Shown here one piece after another: positions 34,522 to 47,060 of a DNA stretch of 64,000 nucleotides (within the stretch, counting starts at the first letter, position 1; each line of letters opens with the position of its first letter). This stretch comes from Phanerochaete sordida (Eukaryota > Basidiomycota > Agaricomycetes > Polyporales > Phanerochaetaceae). The position numbers and the translations under genes were made by a program. A model generated the notes under the pieces. That model did no database searches and was not told where the DNA came from. It saw only the letters and a list, made by a program, of their open reading frames with translations. The DNA is taken from assembly GCA_019973155.2 (NCBI GenBank), contig BPQB01000001.1:434001-498000 (forward strand), read 5' to 3'.

Positions 34522-37500
34522 TCAGTCGCTGATTGCAGAGTCGTCATCCGCAAGGAATGGGCTGCAAGATGTGTCAACGACTGTCAATATTCGACGGACA
34601 ACAAGGGGACTCACGTATACTCATAATCATTCCTGATGGCGTGCGACATCCACTCTTCGTCGGCTTCTTGCAGCGGGAAGCCAGGGCCGCCAGCCAAGCT
34701 GAGCACGACAGGCAGGAGGACGAGGCCGTGCAGGGCACCGGATACAATCAGAGTGATCCACATCCTGAAGTAGTAGATCTAGCGATACGCGTGAGTACAG
34801 TGATATGGGCAATGCGAAGGGGCACTGACCTCGAGGATCTTCGAGTGCGTGAGCGCGAGCACAGACATGCCGATGAGCTTCGTGAAGGTGATGCCAGACA
34901 GCACCGACGGGCCGACGTCGACGAGCGCGGTCCACATGCGCTCGTCGCGCTCCTTCTGGCCCGCGGGGTGGTCGATGGGCAGGCCGGAGCCGGAGCTCAT
35001 GAACGCGCGCGCGACGTGCGCGCAGAACTCGACGGCGATGCCGAGCGAGATGACGAGGTTGACGAGGCTGATCGCGTTGAGGCTGATGCGCCAGACGCCC
35101 ATCACGCCCATGACGGTCACGACGGTGAGCGCGACGACGCCGGTGACGATGCTGCCCGTGCGCCACGAGCCGAGGAGCAGCGCGGTCACGATGAGCACCG
35201 CCGCGAGCCCGAGCCCGAGGATCTGCTCCGTGATGGCGACGATGTGCGCGTACTGGTCGAAGAAGACGTAGTGGTACGAGTACGGGAACACGCGAAGGCC
35301 TGTGCTCTCCGAAATTTCATCCGCGATGCGATGCGCGGCGTAGAAGGAGTCGATGTAATCTGCTTGCGACTTGATCGGCTTGTGCGACGTGCGGAAGTGG
35401 GACGCGATGACCTTCGTCTCGTCTTCGTCGAAGGAGAGGGCTGTGCCATAAGACGCTGCGCCACCGAGGGGACAGTCTTCTGATGTCGGCGAGACGATCC
35501 ACTGCCTCAGGTACTTCATAAACTCCTCGCCTTGAGGGAGACCGTCCATCGTGATATTCCAAGCAGGCTCGTGGTCCTCGAAGCACGGCTTGCAGATTCG
35601 CGGGGACTGTCGGTCCGTACAGAACTTTGTCGGGTCGCGCTTGTTGATACGGCAGCATTTGCCATTCGTCGGGTTGAGCCAGTTCATGAAGTCGTCAAGC
35701 CACGGCGCCGCTGGGTCTGCGATGAATGACGACTCAGTCCGCTTGCGCTCTGCCTCGAGGATGTTTGCGACCGAGAAGTCGTCACAGGTCGTGAAGCGAC
35801 CGCAGAGCTTCTGCTGGGTCGGGCGCTGTTCCACATCCGCTTCTTCAACGACGAAGTACACCGGAGGGCCGATTTCGAGGTAATCGTCCATGCTGTCGAA
35901 CCATTTGACAAGGTAAGAATCGGAAGGTACGGCTAGACGTTGGTCTGCAAAATAATGTGAGAATCGCAGTAGATGCGGGGAGATCGGCGCACTCACCGAG
36001 GCCAAGCTCAATGTGCTGGATAGATATCACAGAGCATACCAGCAGCCCGGTGAACGAGAGCAGCACGAAGCCCTTGACGATCGGCTTGAGCAGAAAAGGA
36101 GCGTAATGGCGACGAATGAATTTGCCCAGCATGCCAAGTCCGCTGTTGGCCTGTGGTGGATCCAGGAGGGCGATGCGCGACGGCAAGCGAACGCACGGGA
36201 AGCAGTCGACTCTGTTTGCCTACCCCCAGCTATCAGCATACGCAAATTACAACGTTCAGATGTTCCGCACCTCGATTCTCCGCTGGTCCAGCGCCATCGC
36301 ACTGATGAAGACGCTCACTTGCAGCAGCGCATTGAGCAAGACGCTCCCTGCTGCGTACAGAGCAAAGTTGCGCACAGCCGGCATAGGCACGATCGCGCCC
36401 AGTGCAAACGCGACGAACTCCGTGATCGTGCTGAGCAGGATCGACGGGCCCATCTTCGCGAGCGTGCGCGCGACGCGCTCCTCGACGGGCAGGTACAGCG
36501 GCACCGACTCCGCGTCGACGGAGTCGTCCTGCGAGTGCGCCGCCTCGAACGGGGCGCGCGCGCGCGAGAGCGTCGGCGAGAGCGGCGTCGTGCCGCCGAA
36601 GTTGGGCGCGGCGGACGCATTCGGGCCGTGCAGGATGTTCTGGCGGTCCATCTCGTGCACGAGGATGAAAACGTTGTCGACGCCGACGGCGAGCACGAGG
36701 AAGGGGATGACCTCCGCGATGATCAGCGTCGCGCGGACGCCGAGGATCGAGAAGAAGCCGACGGATGACGAGACGGAGAGGATGACGAGCGAGATGGCAA
36801 ACAAGCCTAGGAAGACTTTGGACCCAATGAACAGCTTCCGGGGTAAGCGCGGGAAAATGGTTGGTGTGTCGGTTGAGTCGATGGACGCTGAGGCAGAGGA
36901 ACGGAAAAGCTTGGGGAAGTTCTTGGCCCACCGAGCGAGCGAGGCGGAGACACCCTCTTCGTCTCGACCAATGAACCCGTTTCCAAGCGTCAGAGAAACG
37001 TAGAAGAACATCGCGAGGTACGACAGAACAACGATTCTGACGTCCGTGTTGGCGCTCTTGTTTAGCTCCTCTTCGAGCGACACGCCGGTCGAGAATGCTA
37101 TTTCCAGACCAGCTTCCCGAGTGATGCGCTCGCTGAGGTCCTCGAGGTATGCCCGAAGTGTACGCTCCCAGTCGGTGGCCTTGTCCAGGACTTCCTCGTC
37201 GAGAGAGTTTGAGACGACAATGTTGACTACGAGAGCCTTAGAGTCCAGGTACCTCTTCGCACCGTCGACTTCCGGGATGCCACCCAGAACGTACTGCGGA
37301 GCGAGGGGTTGTTGGAAGTCTGGTCTGCACTCCACCGGGGAGTTGGCACAGTGTAGTAGACGATCTTGCCAGGTATCCGGGTCGTAAGCCTCGAGCTCGT
37401 TCCCGAACCACCCTCCAACAGACTGCACGACGCATGCGCCGTCAGGTCCGAGAGGTTTGAAGCAAACGTCGTCCAGGGTGTAGCCCTTGGGCGACGTCAG

Positions 37501-38977
37501 TTGGCGAATCTCAGACTCTATGTTCATCCAGTACTTGAGGTGGTCCCATGACAAGACTGGGGGCTTCTGCTCGTTTGACATCGTCATTGCTGTATCACCA
37601 TCCTTCAAGTCAGAAGGCGAGGTCGTGGCGACTGTCACGTAGATTTGTTCTGGGCGGTAGAAGGGTCCGAAGTGCTCGTCGAAGTATTCTTTCTGTATCC
37701 TGCTCTCTGAGTTCGGAGCGACCCAGAGCCGAACAGGGTCTGTCTCGATCTTGAACTCGTTCCAGCCGAGGTTCAACAGAGCCATGGCAGCGAACATGAT
37801 TGCGAACGTCGCCCAAGGGTGCGATGCCGTGTGGAATCCAAGGCGGTAGAATGTACGGCGGAGGTAGGCGTTCAGCCTATACTGACGAGGCTGCACGGTC
37901 TCGATGGGGTCCAGTAATGAAGCGCCGCGTCCGAGATGACGGGAGTCCGAGTAGTTTCCTGATGATTCCTCAACGTCCTGATGCGCCAGAGACGATGCGC
38001 CAACGAGACCTCGGGAATGTGATCGGGGTGACATGGGTGTGCTGTCGGACGCGCCATCCGCCGACAGCGCGACACGCTCATATAGCCTCTCCTTGCGCTT
38101 CCGTATGGTGGACGGGATGATGTAGCCGACGACGAAAGCGATGACGCAGAGGCCGTAAAGGATAGTGAGCGAGAAGGACAGGCAGCTGATGGAACCGACG
38201 TGACATGACGGCTCCGAGCCTGGTGGAGGTACGGGGGGAAGTGTTTGGCATACAGTTGGGCAGTCGATGCAAGTGCAGCGGCTGCCGAGGTCTTCGTCCG
38301 CGCAATTGCGAGCTCTAGCATCGAAGGGCGTGAACTCAGGAGGTGCTTCGGGAAAGTTGATCTGGAACGGACTGCCCATGTCCTTCTCGTCTCCCATGAA
38401 CTTGAAGAAGCCGTGGTAGTCCTTCGCTCCTCCGCCAATGAGATCCATAGCGTAGCCATTGGTAGCGCCGACTTGTATACTCTTGCAACTGTCGTAGAAG
38501 CCTTCGCCGAAGCGTTCGGAGACGAAGAAGTCGACCGACTGGACCGCCGTCTGGTCCATGACGGACTTCTGTGTGCTCGTGACGTTCAGGAAGGTTGCCT
38601 GGTCGGGGTGACATGTGAAGGTACACCAGAACTTGCGGAAGTTGTTCCTGCATGCTGGACAAGACGCAAGCAAGTTCTCGGCTTGGTCAAGGTTGCTTTG
38701 CAGCACCTCAACTTGGTCCTTGTTACAGCAAGTTGGGCCTTCTGCGAATTCTTCGCCGCATACATGAATGAGAAGGTCGCGGTCTACGCCGTCCTAGCAA
38801 AACACTGTTCAATACTCCTTTCACAGTCTGCAAAAGTATGTGACGCACCTCCGAAGCGGGCTCATTAGACGGACACGGCAGAGGCTTGCTCGTCCAGTCT
38901 TTGGGCCCGCACGAGCCGCGCATAGCGCAGTGTCCCGCATGCCCCGACATCTTCACCGACGTGCGCAGTATACGAGA
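34522..38977 (-). CDS. NCR1: NPC1-type sterol transporter of the vacuole/lysosome membrane
   Basis: NPC1/Ncr1 takes sterol from NPC2 inside the lysosome or vacuole and moves it into the membrane. The N-terminal sterol-binding domain is Cys-rich (HCAMRGSCGPKDW; FWCTFTCHPDQATF; CTCIDCPTVC). A large multi-span part follows with the sterol-sensing domain (about 37030-36620, ending LAVGVDNVFILVHE), a second luminal domain with paired cysteines (CCRINKRDPTKFC), and a second membrane bundle (about 35230-34640). The 5' end is unresolved: an acceptor at 38978 leads into the HCAMRG exon, but I could not place the signal-peptide exon. The 3' end depends on splicing: a stop at 34611 if the last intron is kept, or PFLADDDSAISD ending at 34522 if removed, which I prefer. 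Confidence 0.93.
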
Positions 38978-39552
38978 CTAGGAGAGTCAACGACACAGCC
39001 TCGAGAGTGTGTCGTACGATGACGAGGTGAAGCGCAGCGGCGGAGGCGAACCGGGGATGGCGCGTAGACGCCAAACGCGCGACGTATGGGCCGAGCACGT
39101 GGCGCTCCGAGCAGCAGGCGCGCAGAAAAGTGCAGGGAGGTCATCGCGCTGGATGACGTCCTCCACATCTGTGGTAAGCTCAGCAAATTCGGTGCCTAGA
39201 GATAATTTTTGTCGTACATACGCGCCATTTATCGCATATAACGTACATAGCCGGACGCACGCATTCAGTCACTCTTAAGCTTCAAAGCTTCAAGCCTTCA
39301 ACAAGATCGAGCTGTTCAAGTTTAATTCGTGGATGGTCTTCCGACATCGGTGCAACGATATATACATTTAATTCCCAAAATAAATGATGGATAGTTAGTC
39401 GGGCTCAAGCATAAAATTCTGCCAAGTGATTCTGAAGACTTGGCGGGTTCAGCGAGTCGGGATAAGTACTAGGTTTGATCCGCCAGCTCGCCACAATCCC
39501 GACGCCTTCCTTACCGGTCGCGCGGTTCTGACGCCGCCTGCCTCCTACCACC
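38978..39552. other. Divergent region, NPC1 (-) and membrane-protein gene (+)
   Basis: This should contain the missing NPC1 signal-peptide exon. A hydrophobic frame (LEAVSLTLLVSYTAHVG, about 39005-38955 on minus) lies one base out of frame with the NPC1 coding exon. An AT-rich patch with AAGCTT-type words lies at about 39180-39400. No other gene seen. Confidence 0.4.
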
Positions 39553-40243
39553 ATGTCCGCGTTGTCCTCCGGCGCCGCGCCCGACGACGAGTCATCGAAC
39601 AAGCCGCAGCAGATCCACATCCACATCCCGCCGCGCTTCTACCTGCTGCCTGGTACTGCGATCATCCTGGGCACGACCATCGGGCTCTTCCGCGGATCGC
39701 GCCGCGCCTCGCTGCGCTTCCTCGCGGAGAACGTACACCGCCCACCGACGACCGTGCAGGGCTGGTACCTCTACCAGAAGACGAAAAACTACCGCGTCAT
39801 CCTCGGCGGGCTGAAGGAGGCGGGCGCGGACGCGCTCAGGCTGGGCACGTCCGCCGCGGCGTGGGTGTGCTTTGAGGAGGGTGCGGCGAGGCTGGGAGAG
39901 GATGTCGCGAACTTCAAGGAGGTGATTGCGGGCCTGGGAACGTCTGTGGTCTTCTCACTGGCATGTGCGTGCTTCCGTTCTGCTACTGTGTGCCTCTCAA
40001 CTCAGTCGAACCTTCTCCCTGTCGCCTCTAGACCGTCTGCCACGCAAGGCGGCCGGGCGCGCCGCTATCCTCGGCCTAATGATCGGAGGCTCCCTGCGTG
40101 GTCTGCAATGGGCACAGGCACAGCTGCGGGTCAACGCCATTGAACGCGCAGAAAGCCTGGAGTCGGCCGTCGCTGAAGGTCGCGCCGAAACACTCGAAGG
40201 CATCCAAGAGGGCACAGAAGCCGTGACCGGGCGTCGCGCCTGA
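39553..40243 (+). CDS. Conserved fungal membrane protein, possibly Tim17/22/23-like
   Basis: Two exons joined at about 39964-40031 (GTGCGT...CTCTAG). The protein of about 205 residues starts MSALSSGAAPDDESSNKPQQ. It has a hydrophobic first span (FYLLPGTAIILGTTIGLF), then RRASLRFLAENVHRPPTTVQ, GWYLYQKTKNYRVILGG, two Gly/Ala-rich spans (AGLGTSVVFSLAYRLPRK; AAILGLMIGGSLRGLQ), and a charged tail. Gly-rich spans of this kind recall the Tim17/Tim22/Tim23 family, and related uncharacterised proteins exist across fungi; that link is a guess. The YQKTKNY segment is the most distinctive motif. The start ATG is the first in frame. Confidence 0.75.
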
Positions 40244-41903
40244 TGCCTGAGAGCTTACCCTGTTCCTTCGCCGCTATCAACATATACCGTCTGGAACGTG
40301 CACGCATGTTATTCAGCGGAACGCAAATGCACAGGCTATCCTCAGCTCTGCCGCCCAGGGTTCACTTCGCGAGCGATAACGATGGGGAAGATTCGCGTAA
40401 TATCACGTCGCGTCTAGCGGCCTTCATGGGAGGTGTACACAGAGGAGACGACCAGGGCATGTGAACTGGCCACGCCTTGATTGGATCTCCTCTCTCGCGA
40501 TCTATCCCACCGTTGCCTGCGGTATGAGCGGTTCTGCCCCTTCATTTCGCCGTCAGTCCGGGGTGCCGGCTTTCACTGGAGTTATCAGAGTTTTGGCTCT
40601 CGAGATTGGCATAGCTCTTGTAGTATCGAGGGAGATCCTCTGAATACAGCACGCGGTTCGGTCCGATTGTATGTAGACGGAAAGGCTATAAACTTCGTGC
40701 ATTGAAAACCCGCGTACTACCGAATGGTCATCACGGCGCACGGTGTCTGTGTGGGTACACCCGTATGAAATGACCGGACCTGCGCGACAATCTGCGGGTG
40801 CGCCTGGCCCGTCACGATGGCTTGACAGCGCTTCGCCTGGCAAAGCGGTTAGCGGCCTCATTGGATTGTCTCGCTTACCGTCTTGCTCAGCCTCGACAAG
40901 TCCTTTGGTCAGCCTTTCCGTACGCCTCCTGAGGGTTGCGTTCGCGAGTGTATAGACCCTGCACCTGGGCATTCTGGATGTTGATAGAGGCGTCGGACGC
41001 GATTGGGCATAGATGGCGAGTACCGGGTGCGGCAAGAACTGACAGCTTTAGAAGCCATGGAGCGGGCGAAACGCTCACCGCAGCTTCCCCATGGAACGAC
41101 CCTGCAGAAATGCTGCTGATTATCGCAAAGGGGCCTTCATTCCGATTTCTGGCATGGCACGGCCTGCAGAGGAGGAAAGGGCTCCGATGAGGTGCTTGCA
41201 CCCACTCTTATAACGCGAGACGCTGCGGCTGTCCATGCGCGATTTCCGCCTGAGCTTCTTTGCGCCACCGGTGACCGTCGCGACCCACGCGAGCTTTGTG
41301 CAATTGGACAGAGGACAAGGAGGCTGGGAGAGTCGGATCTTGGGGATGGCCACCGAGACAGCGTCGGGCGATGATCGAGGAAAAGATTACCGTAATCTTG
41401 CCTCCACAGCTGGGTGAAAAGGACCGGACGTAGTCCATGGGGCGAGGCTGGTTATCGAGCTCTCCTGCCCGCCTCTGATTCTGTCGTCCGTTGCCGTCCG
41501 CGGAGCCTTCCGCAGCATTCAGAAACTCTAGTCTTCTATTGAGGCCGACATGGCCGTGACCCTGTGCGCCAGCGTGGCGGTGGGAGGTGGGGCGCCGGCC
41601 GAGGGCCCCAGGTGTCGTCGAGGAGGCCCCAAGAGCGGAGGGAAATGGCAGGTGAAAGAGGCCAAGGCGTCGGCTGTGGTCGAAAGCACCCCGAATCCAC
41701 TGGAGATCTCATCACAGGGTGGAGAGGCTGGAAGTGGAGAGAAAGCTTTTGATAACAACCGTCCGTTCCGCTCACCTAAGCTCCCTCCTCTTCCACCACA
41801 TCTCCTACATCGTCCACCACACTGTCCTCGACGTCCACCACCACGGCGATCCGCTTTTTCGACTGCATACATTCCCTCCGCGCTCTTGAGACATTGTGAC
41901 AAG
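40244..41903. other. Intergenic region upstream of SCH9
   Basis: No gene seen in 1.66 kb. It holds the 3' region of the membrane-protein gene and the SCH9 promoter. A frame open from 41550 runs into SCH9 in phase, but its content (Pro/Arg-rich, no domain) looks like leader; the first convincing start is 41904. Confidence 0.5.
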
Positions 41904-44900
41904 ATGCTGAAATTTTGGCCCTCTACCCCCGCGGATCTGACGCCCAGAGCCGATCCCAATGGTCGAGAACGGCCAAATCCATTCGACCAGCTCGCACCTC
42001 TCTCTCCCTCCGCTGCCTCGACACCGCCAGTCGCGACCCCGTCCATCGCGGTCAGCACAGGCCCTACCACGCCGACAGGCACCCTCCCCGGCCACCAGCA
42101 GATGCTCGGTGTGCACCATCCTCTGCTCTCCCCTTCAATCTCCGCCCCGAACGGGTCTGATCTGCACTCACCCCATTTGCACCCCCCGCCGGCCATGCCT
42201 CTAACGCCTGGCGGCGCCACCAGCTTCGCTGCCCCGACTACGAGCCTCTCGCTACATGCGCCCGAGTTCACCATGCAGCAGCCCCCGCCGCCGAAACGCA
42301 CGCTGACCGCCAGCAAGCTGTCCCAGGAGCAGAAGTCCGCCGAGTCAGATGCCGCCGATCGCAAGCAGCCGAGCAAATTGCAGCCCTCAGGCATCGCCAA
42401 GTCTGCCTCCGGCTCCTCGAGCTCATCGGCGAACGGCTCGACGCTCTCTGCGCCCGCCTCGAACACGTCGAACGGCGTCGCAGGGCCCTCGAGGGGTCAG
42501 ATCCACGTCAAGCTCATCCAGGCCCGCGGCCTCAACGTGCGCTCATCCCGAGCGAAGCCATACGTCGTCGTCCAGTTCGAGCAGAACGAATTCGTCTCGC
42601 GGGACCCCATAGAAGAAACCGAGAAGGAGGTCAAAGGCGTAGCCACGAATCTGTCAAGGAATTCCTCTTCCAACGCCCTCTCTGCCCTTGGTGCGATCAG
42701 CGACAAGATAAATGCCAAGACGAACGGTCGGGGCAGCATCAGCGCCAGCAGCAGTACCAAGGGCAGTCGGGAACATACCCCCAGCTCATCAGTCAGCTCA
42801 AGCAAGAGCGGGATTGGCCCCCTGGCGGCGGGTATGTTTGGCGCAAAGATCCAGGCCCACAACCCGGTCTGGAAACACGAGGTTTCTTTGTGAGTGACAC
42901 TTTTCTCTGGTTTACTCGCATGTAATGACTGTTTTTATAGCGATGTCACGTCCGACACCTCCCTCATTACCTTCAACATTTACGACCGCTCCGTCAATGA
43001 CCTTGGTTTCCTGGGCACCATGCAAATAAAGCCCGTACTAGTGCACGAACACACTGTAGACCAGTGGTACAAGTACGTGCTGCTTTCGCTGCGCCGGATC
43101 TTGCAAGGATCCGGCACATTTCTGACAGATTGCTGACTATATGCGCTTTGCTCTTCTTGCTTGGTTCCCTACCATTCTACGGCATTACCACCGCCACCTC
43201 CACTACCGGACACATGTACCCATTACACGCACTATCGTACCGCAACCGCCCGCCTCAAACCCGGCAACCTGCAACATCCGGAACGTGCACTACGCGCTTT
43301 CCCTGCGCGCGTCCTCGGTTCTAGACTTCGGCCGTACGAGAATGAGCCTGTCGCTGGCGAGATGCGGGTACAAATGACGTTTGAGGCGTACAAGGTGAGT
43401 CTCCACCTGTCCCTGCCCCCACATCTCCACCATTTCCTGCGCTACCCCGCACCCGAGTCGCCCTCTCGTCCGAGTCAATCAAATTCCTCCCCACGTCCGC
43501 GTCCCACTCCCGCGCTAGCTATCCCCACCCTTCCTCCTTTCGTCTCGCAGACACCGGCGCCGAGACATGTGACTGGCATCGCCTTCTCACACCTGGCCTC
43601 GTGTTTGTCTGCGCCTTACCTCTTTTCTGCCAATTTTGCTCAGTGTGACACGTCGTGCTGACCTTGCGTTTGTTTTTCTTACCCCATCGCTCCCCGCAAC
43701 GAACGTGACGTCGCCTTGTTTCGATGATCACGAACCGCTCCACCCTCGCGATATTTGGGCACACGACCACCCATTCCACGCTCCGGCGTCTTGACGCGTA
43801 TCCACTCGCATGGCTTCGAATTGTAGACCAAGCGCGCGCTCACCCCGCGCGATTTCGAGTTCCTCAAGCTCATCGGCCGCGGAACTTTCGGGCGCGTCTT
43901 CCAGGTCCGCAAGAAGGACACGAAGCGCATATACGCGATGAAAGTTTTGTCGAAGCGCGAAATCGTCGCTAAGCAAGAGGTCGCGCATACGATTGGCGAG
44001 CGCAAGATCCTCCAGCGCTCGCTCGAGTCGCCCTTCCTCGTCGGCCTCAAGTTCTCGTTCCAGACCGAGACAGACCTCTACCTCGTCACCGACTTCAAGA
44101 GCGGAGGCGAGCTCTTCTGGCACTTGCAGCGGGAAACGAAGTTCAGCGAAGAGCGGGCTCGTTTCTACGTCGCAGAGCTCGTCCTCGCGCTCGAACATTT
44201 GCACAAATACGACATTGTGTACCGGTGAGTCTTTAAGACATTGACGCGCTCAGCAATTTCTCAAATATCTTCCCGCAGTGATCTCAAGCCTGAGAACATC
44301 CTTCTTGACGCCACAGGGCATGTGGCACTATGCGACTTCGGTCTCTCGAAGCCGGATTTACGATCTGACGAACTTACGAACACGTTTTGCGGAACAACCG
44401 AATACCTCGCACCGGAAGTGCTCCTCGACGAGCACGGATACTCCAAACTTGTAGACTTCTGGAGTTTAGGCGTCTTACTCTTCGAAATGTGCTGTGGATG
44501 GAGCCCATTCTACGCGGAAGATACCAATCAAATGTACAAGAACATCTGCTTCGGCAAGATCAGATTCCCGAAGGGCGTCATCGGCGAGGAGGGCAAGCAG
44601 TTCGTCAAGGGTGTAAGTTTCTTCTGAACCTTTTGTCAGATCTCAGATACTGATGTGTGGTGTCCACTAGCTGCTCAACCGGAACCCGAAGCACCGCCTT
44701 GGCGCACAACGCGACGCAGCCGAACTGAAGGAGCACCCCTTCTTCAAGGACATCGACTGGCGCGCACTTGCGCTCAAGCAGGTTACCCCGCCCTTCAAAC
44801 CCGTCGTCGAGTCCGACGAGTCTGTCGCCAACTTCGACCCGGAGTTCACGAGCGCCGACGTGCGGGACGCGGGGCCGGACGGCATCGTCGACCTCGACGA

Positions 44901-45330
44901 AGAGGACCCGTCCGGCGACTGGGTCTCGCTCTCGCAGAGCCTGACAGCGTCGACGATGCACACGCCGAACGGGCCGCTGGGCTCGGACCGCCCCGCGACG
45001 ACTGTCGCCGCCGCCCCCGCTGCGGCGCCCGCGGAAAAGCCGATTGCGACCGCGAAGGGCATCGACATCGGCGGGCGCGCGAAGAAGCAGGAGAGCCCGC
45101 TGACGAGCAGCGTGCAGGAGAACTTCCGCGGGTTCACGTACCACGGCGGCGAGTCGCTCGTGCCCGCGAGCGCGGGCATCCTCGGACCGGGCGCGCAGCA
45201 CGGGGACGAGCAGGCGGTGCAGGACGAGGAGTTCGACCAGCAGGACGACGAGGACGAGGGCCTCGTCGGGCGCTACCGCCGCCGTGGCGAGGGCATGCTC
45301 GACGGCTTCGACGAGGACATGCACGCATAG
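41904..45330 (+). CDS. SCH9: AGC kinase Sch9 with N-terminal C2 domain
   Basis: In yeast Sch9 is the main TORC1 substrate, similar to S6 kinase, and controls ribosome production, lifespan and, through Rim15, quiescence. A disordered leader (MLKFWPSTPADL) comes before a C2 domain (about 42500-43390: GQIHVKLIQARGLNVR ... NPVWKHEVSF ... LITFNIYDRS) broken by a low-complexity insert. The kinase (about 43850-44730) has GRGTFGRVFQV, YAMKVLSK, YR-DLKPENI split by an intron, DFGLSK, and TFCGTTEYLAPE, whose Thr is the Pdk1 site. The AGC tail has the hydrophobic motif ENFRGFTYHG (about 45117-45146), a TORC1 target type. Residues needed for activity are present. The YKTKRALTPRDFEFLK junction crosses an unusually long intron. 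The stop at 45330 faces AIM32. Confidence 0.95.
43395..43826 (+). other. Unusually long (about 432 nt) intron in SCH9
   Basis: It runs from the donor GTGAGT after TFEAYK to the acceptor TTGTAG before TKRALTPRDF, between the C2 domain and the kinase. Most introns in the window are 45-70 nt. The interior is pyrimidine-rich (CCCCACCCTTCCTCC type) with no open frame of note. Confidence 0.75.
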
Positions 45331-45730
45331 TAGCGCGCACGGCCGACCTCCTCACATGTTGCCTCTCGTCGTCCCTGCTCTCACGCACACGCCACAGCCC
45401 TGCTCCTAATTCACCCGCCACAATGCACCCCCCGGATATGGACCGCGTCACCCCCATCCACCTGCCCACCAACAGACTATCTCTCGCTCTCCGTGTTGTA
45501 ATTCGCTTGTTTTCGCTTCTTCCACTTTCTCGGCGTGCTGCCCACTACCTTAGGTCGCCCGTGTCGCATACTTCGTAATAGCTGTCTTCTGTCTAGCGCA
45601 ATGTACCCACATCTGTCAAGTCCAACGTGTAGAATTAATGGTCCTTTACGAGCTCGCGTAACAGTATAAATGCGGTTCTCTGCGAATGGGAGTGCGAGTG
45701 CCTGTCTATTGGGAAGCGTGACAGGTAGGG
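45331..45730. other. Convergent 3' region between SCH9 and AIM32-like gene
   Basis: No gene seen. About 400 bp lie between two facing stops. It should hold both 3' untranslated regions and may carry overlapping antisense transcripts. Confidence 0.5.
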
Positions 45731-47060
45731 CTACCAGTCGTTGAGGCTCGTCCGGCCGGGCCTCGAGAGGTTCAGGCCTCCGCGCAGAAGCGGTGGCAGC
45801 ACCTTGCCCCCGACAATCGTATCTCGCACGATGGCCTCGCAGTGATGTGGCGTCACACGCCCGTACCAGACAGACACGCCCTGCGGCTTGTATATCTGCA
45901 CCGACCATCAGCACCCGCGTCCTGGCACGCCCGCAACGGACAGACTCACGATGACGTTCCCCGCGAACTTGTGCCCGCCGATGTGCGAGACCATGAGGAT
46001 GAGGGCACGGCGCGGGTCGGCGGTCGCAGGGTCGAACGCACGCAGGCGCGCCGCGAACTCGGCGTCGCGCGCGTCCGGCGAGCCCGCATGCTCCTCGAGG
46101 GGCGCGCCGTGGTCCGCCGGGTCTTCGAGCTGCGTGTGTACGTCCCAGCCCTCGCGCTCGAGCGCGATGGTCAGCGCTAGCGGGACGGTCAGCGTGCGTG
46201 CGGCGGAGCGGTGAAGGTGGCGGAGGGCGTACCGTGCTGAAGCTTCGGCGCGGCGATCGCGCAGCGGTTGTCGCGCTTCTTGTGCGAGCCTGCGGGGGCG
46301 TCAGACGGGGCATCGGGATCATGGCGGGGGCGGCGTACAGAGGAGGATGACGCTGGAGTACGGCAGGACGTACGACTGCAGCTCCGCGCCGTCGACGTGT
46401 GCGCCGGCGCGCGGGAGCGCTGGGTCGACGACGTCGCGGAAGAGCTCGGCGGCGCCCTCGCGCGAGCGCGGCACCTCGGTGACGACCTTGTAGTCGGGCA
46501 GGACGAGCACGGTGTCGTTCTTCGGGTTGTCCGAGAGCGTGTGGTGGCTGCCGTTCAGGACAGTGACGCGCGCGCTCTCGGCGCTGTCGTACACGCCGCT
46601 GACCTTGCTGCCTGCGCCGCCTGTCTTCGGTGGCTTCGGTGCAGACGAGAGCGCGGAGTCGAGGTAAGAGGCGAGCGAGCCTGACACGGAGGAGACATCG
46701 TGCGCCCAGTCGGACTTGCCGGTTGAGATGACCACCTGAGAGATCTCAGGATCCATAATCGTAGTACGAATGGGTAACAGCAGGCTCACCTGTCGACGAT
46801 ATGGCTTCATGGAGCCCAGCATCTCTGTCTCCATGTCTACTTCGAATCTCGAGGGATAATCCTCATGTCCTAGGATTCCATGAGCACCTGTCTACGGCTC
46901 ACTAGTTTATGCACTCACCAAGATCGCATGGATCTGCGCAGGCCCTGCACTCGTCTCTCGAGACCGGGACATTGGCCTCCTCGAGATTTGCAGTAGTGCT
47001 GTCCATGTCCAGATTATGGCCCAGGACGATTGCCTTGAGTTTCCGCAGCTGCGACGTCAT
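45731..47060 (-). CDS. AIM32: Aim32-like thioredoxin-fold [2Fe-2S] ferredoxin (sucrase/ferredoxin-like family)
   Basis: Yeast Aim32 is a mitochondrial thioredoxin-like [2Fe-2S] protein that affects the Erv1/Mia40 import pathway. The start ATG at 47060 gives MTSQLRKLKAIVLGHN. After a Cys-rich motif CRACADPCDLG (about 46950-46918), the frame passes through an intron to DYPSRFEVDMETEMLGSMKP. The family blocks follow in order: PYSSVILLC, spliced to SHKKRDNRCAIAAPKL, then HIGGHKFAGNVI and VSVWYGRVTPHHCEAIVRDT, ending SLNDW. The cysteine/histidine ligands (Cys in CSHKKRDNRC; HIGGHKFAG) are intact. The leader is not obviously a strong targeting signal. The gene faces SCH9. Confidence 0.9.

Noticed and set aside
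34533..35483. 316-codon plus-strand frame
   Set aside because: Antisense to NPC1; highly charged Arg/Asp/Glu content typical of a shadow frame.
39270..39310. AAGCTTCAAAGCTTCAAG word also seen in similar form near 48255
   Set aside because: Too short, and the two copies match only in permuted pieces of AAGCTT-type palindromes; not enough for a repeat family.
41528..42466. 312-codon minus-strand frame
   Set aside because: Antisense to the first exon of SCH9, in Pro/Ser-rich coding DNA.
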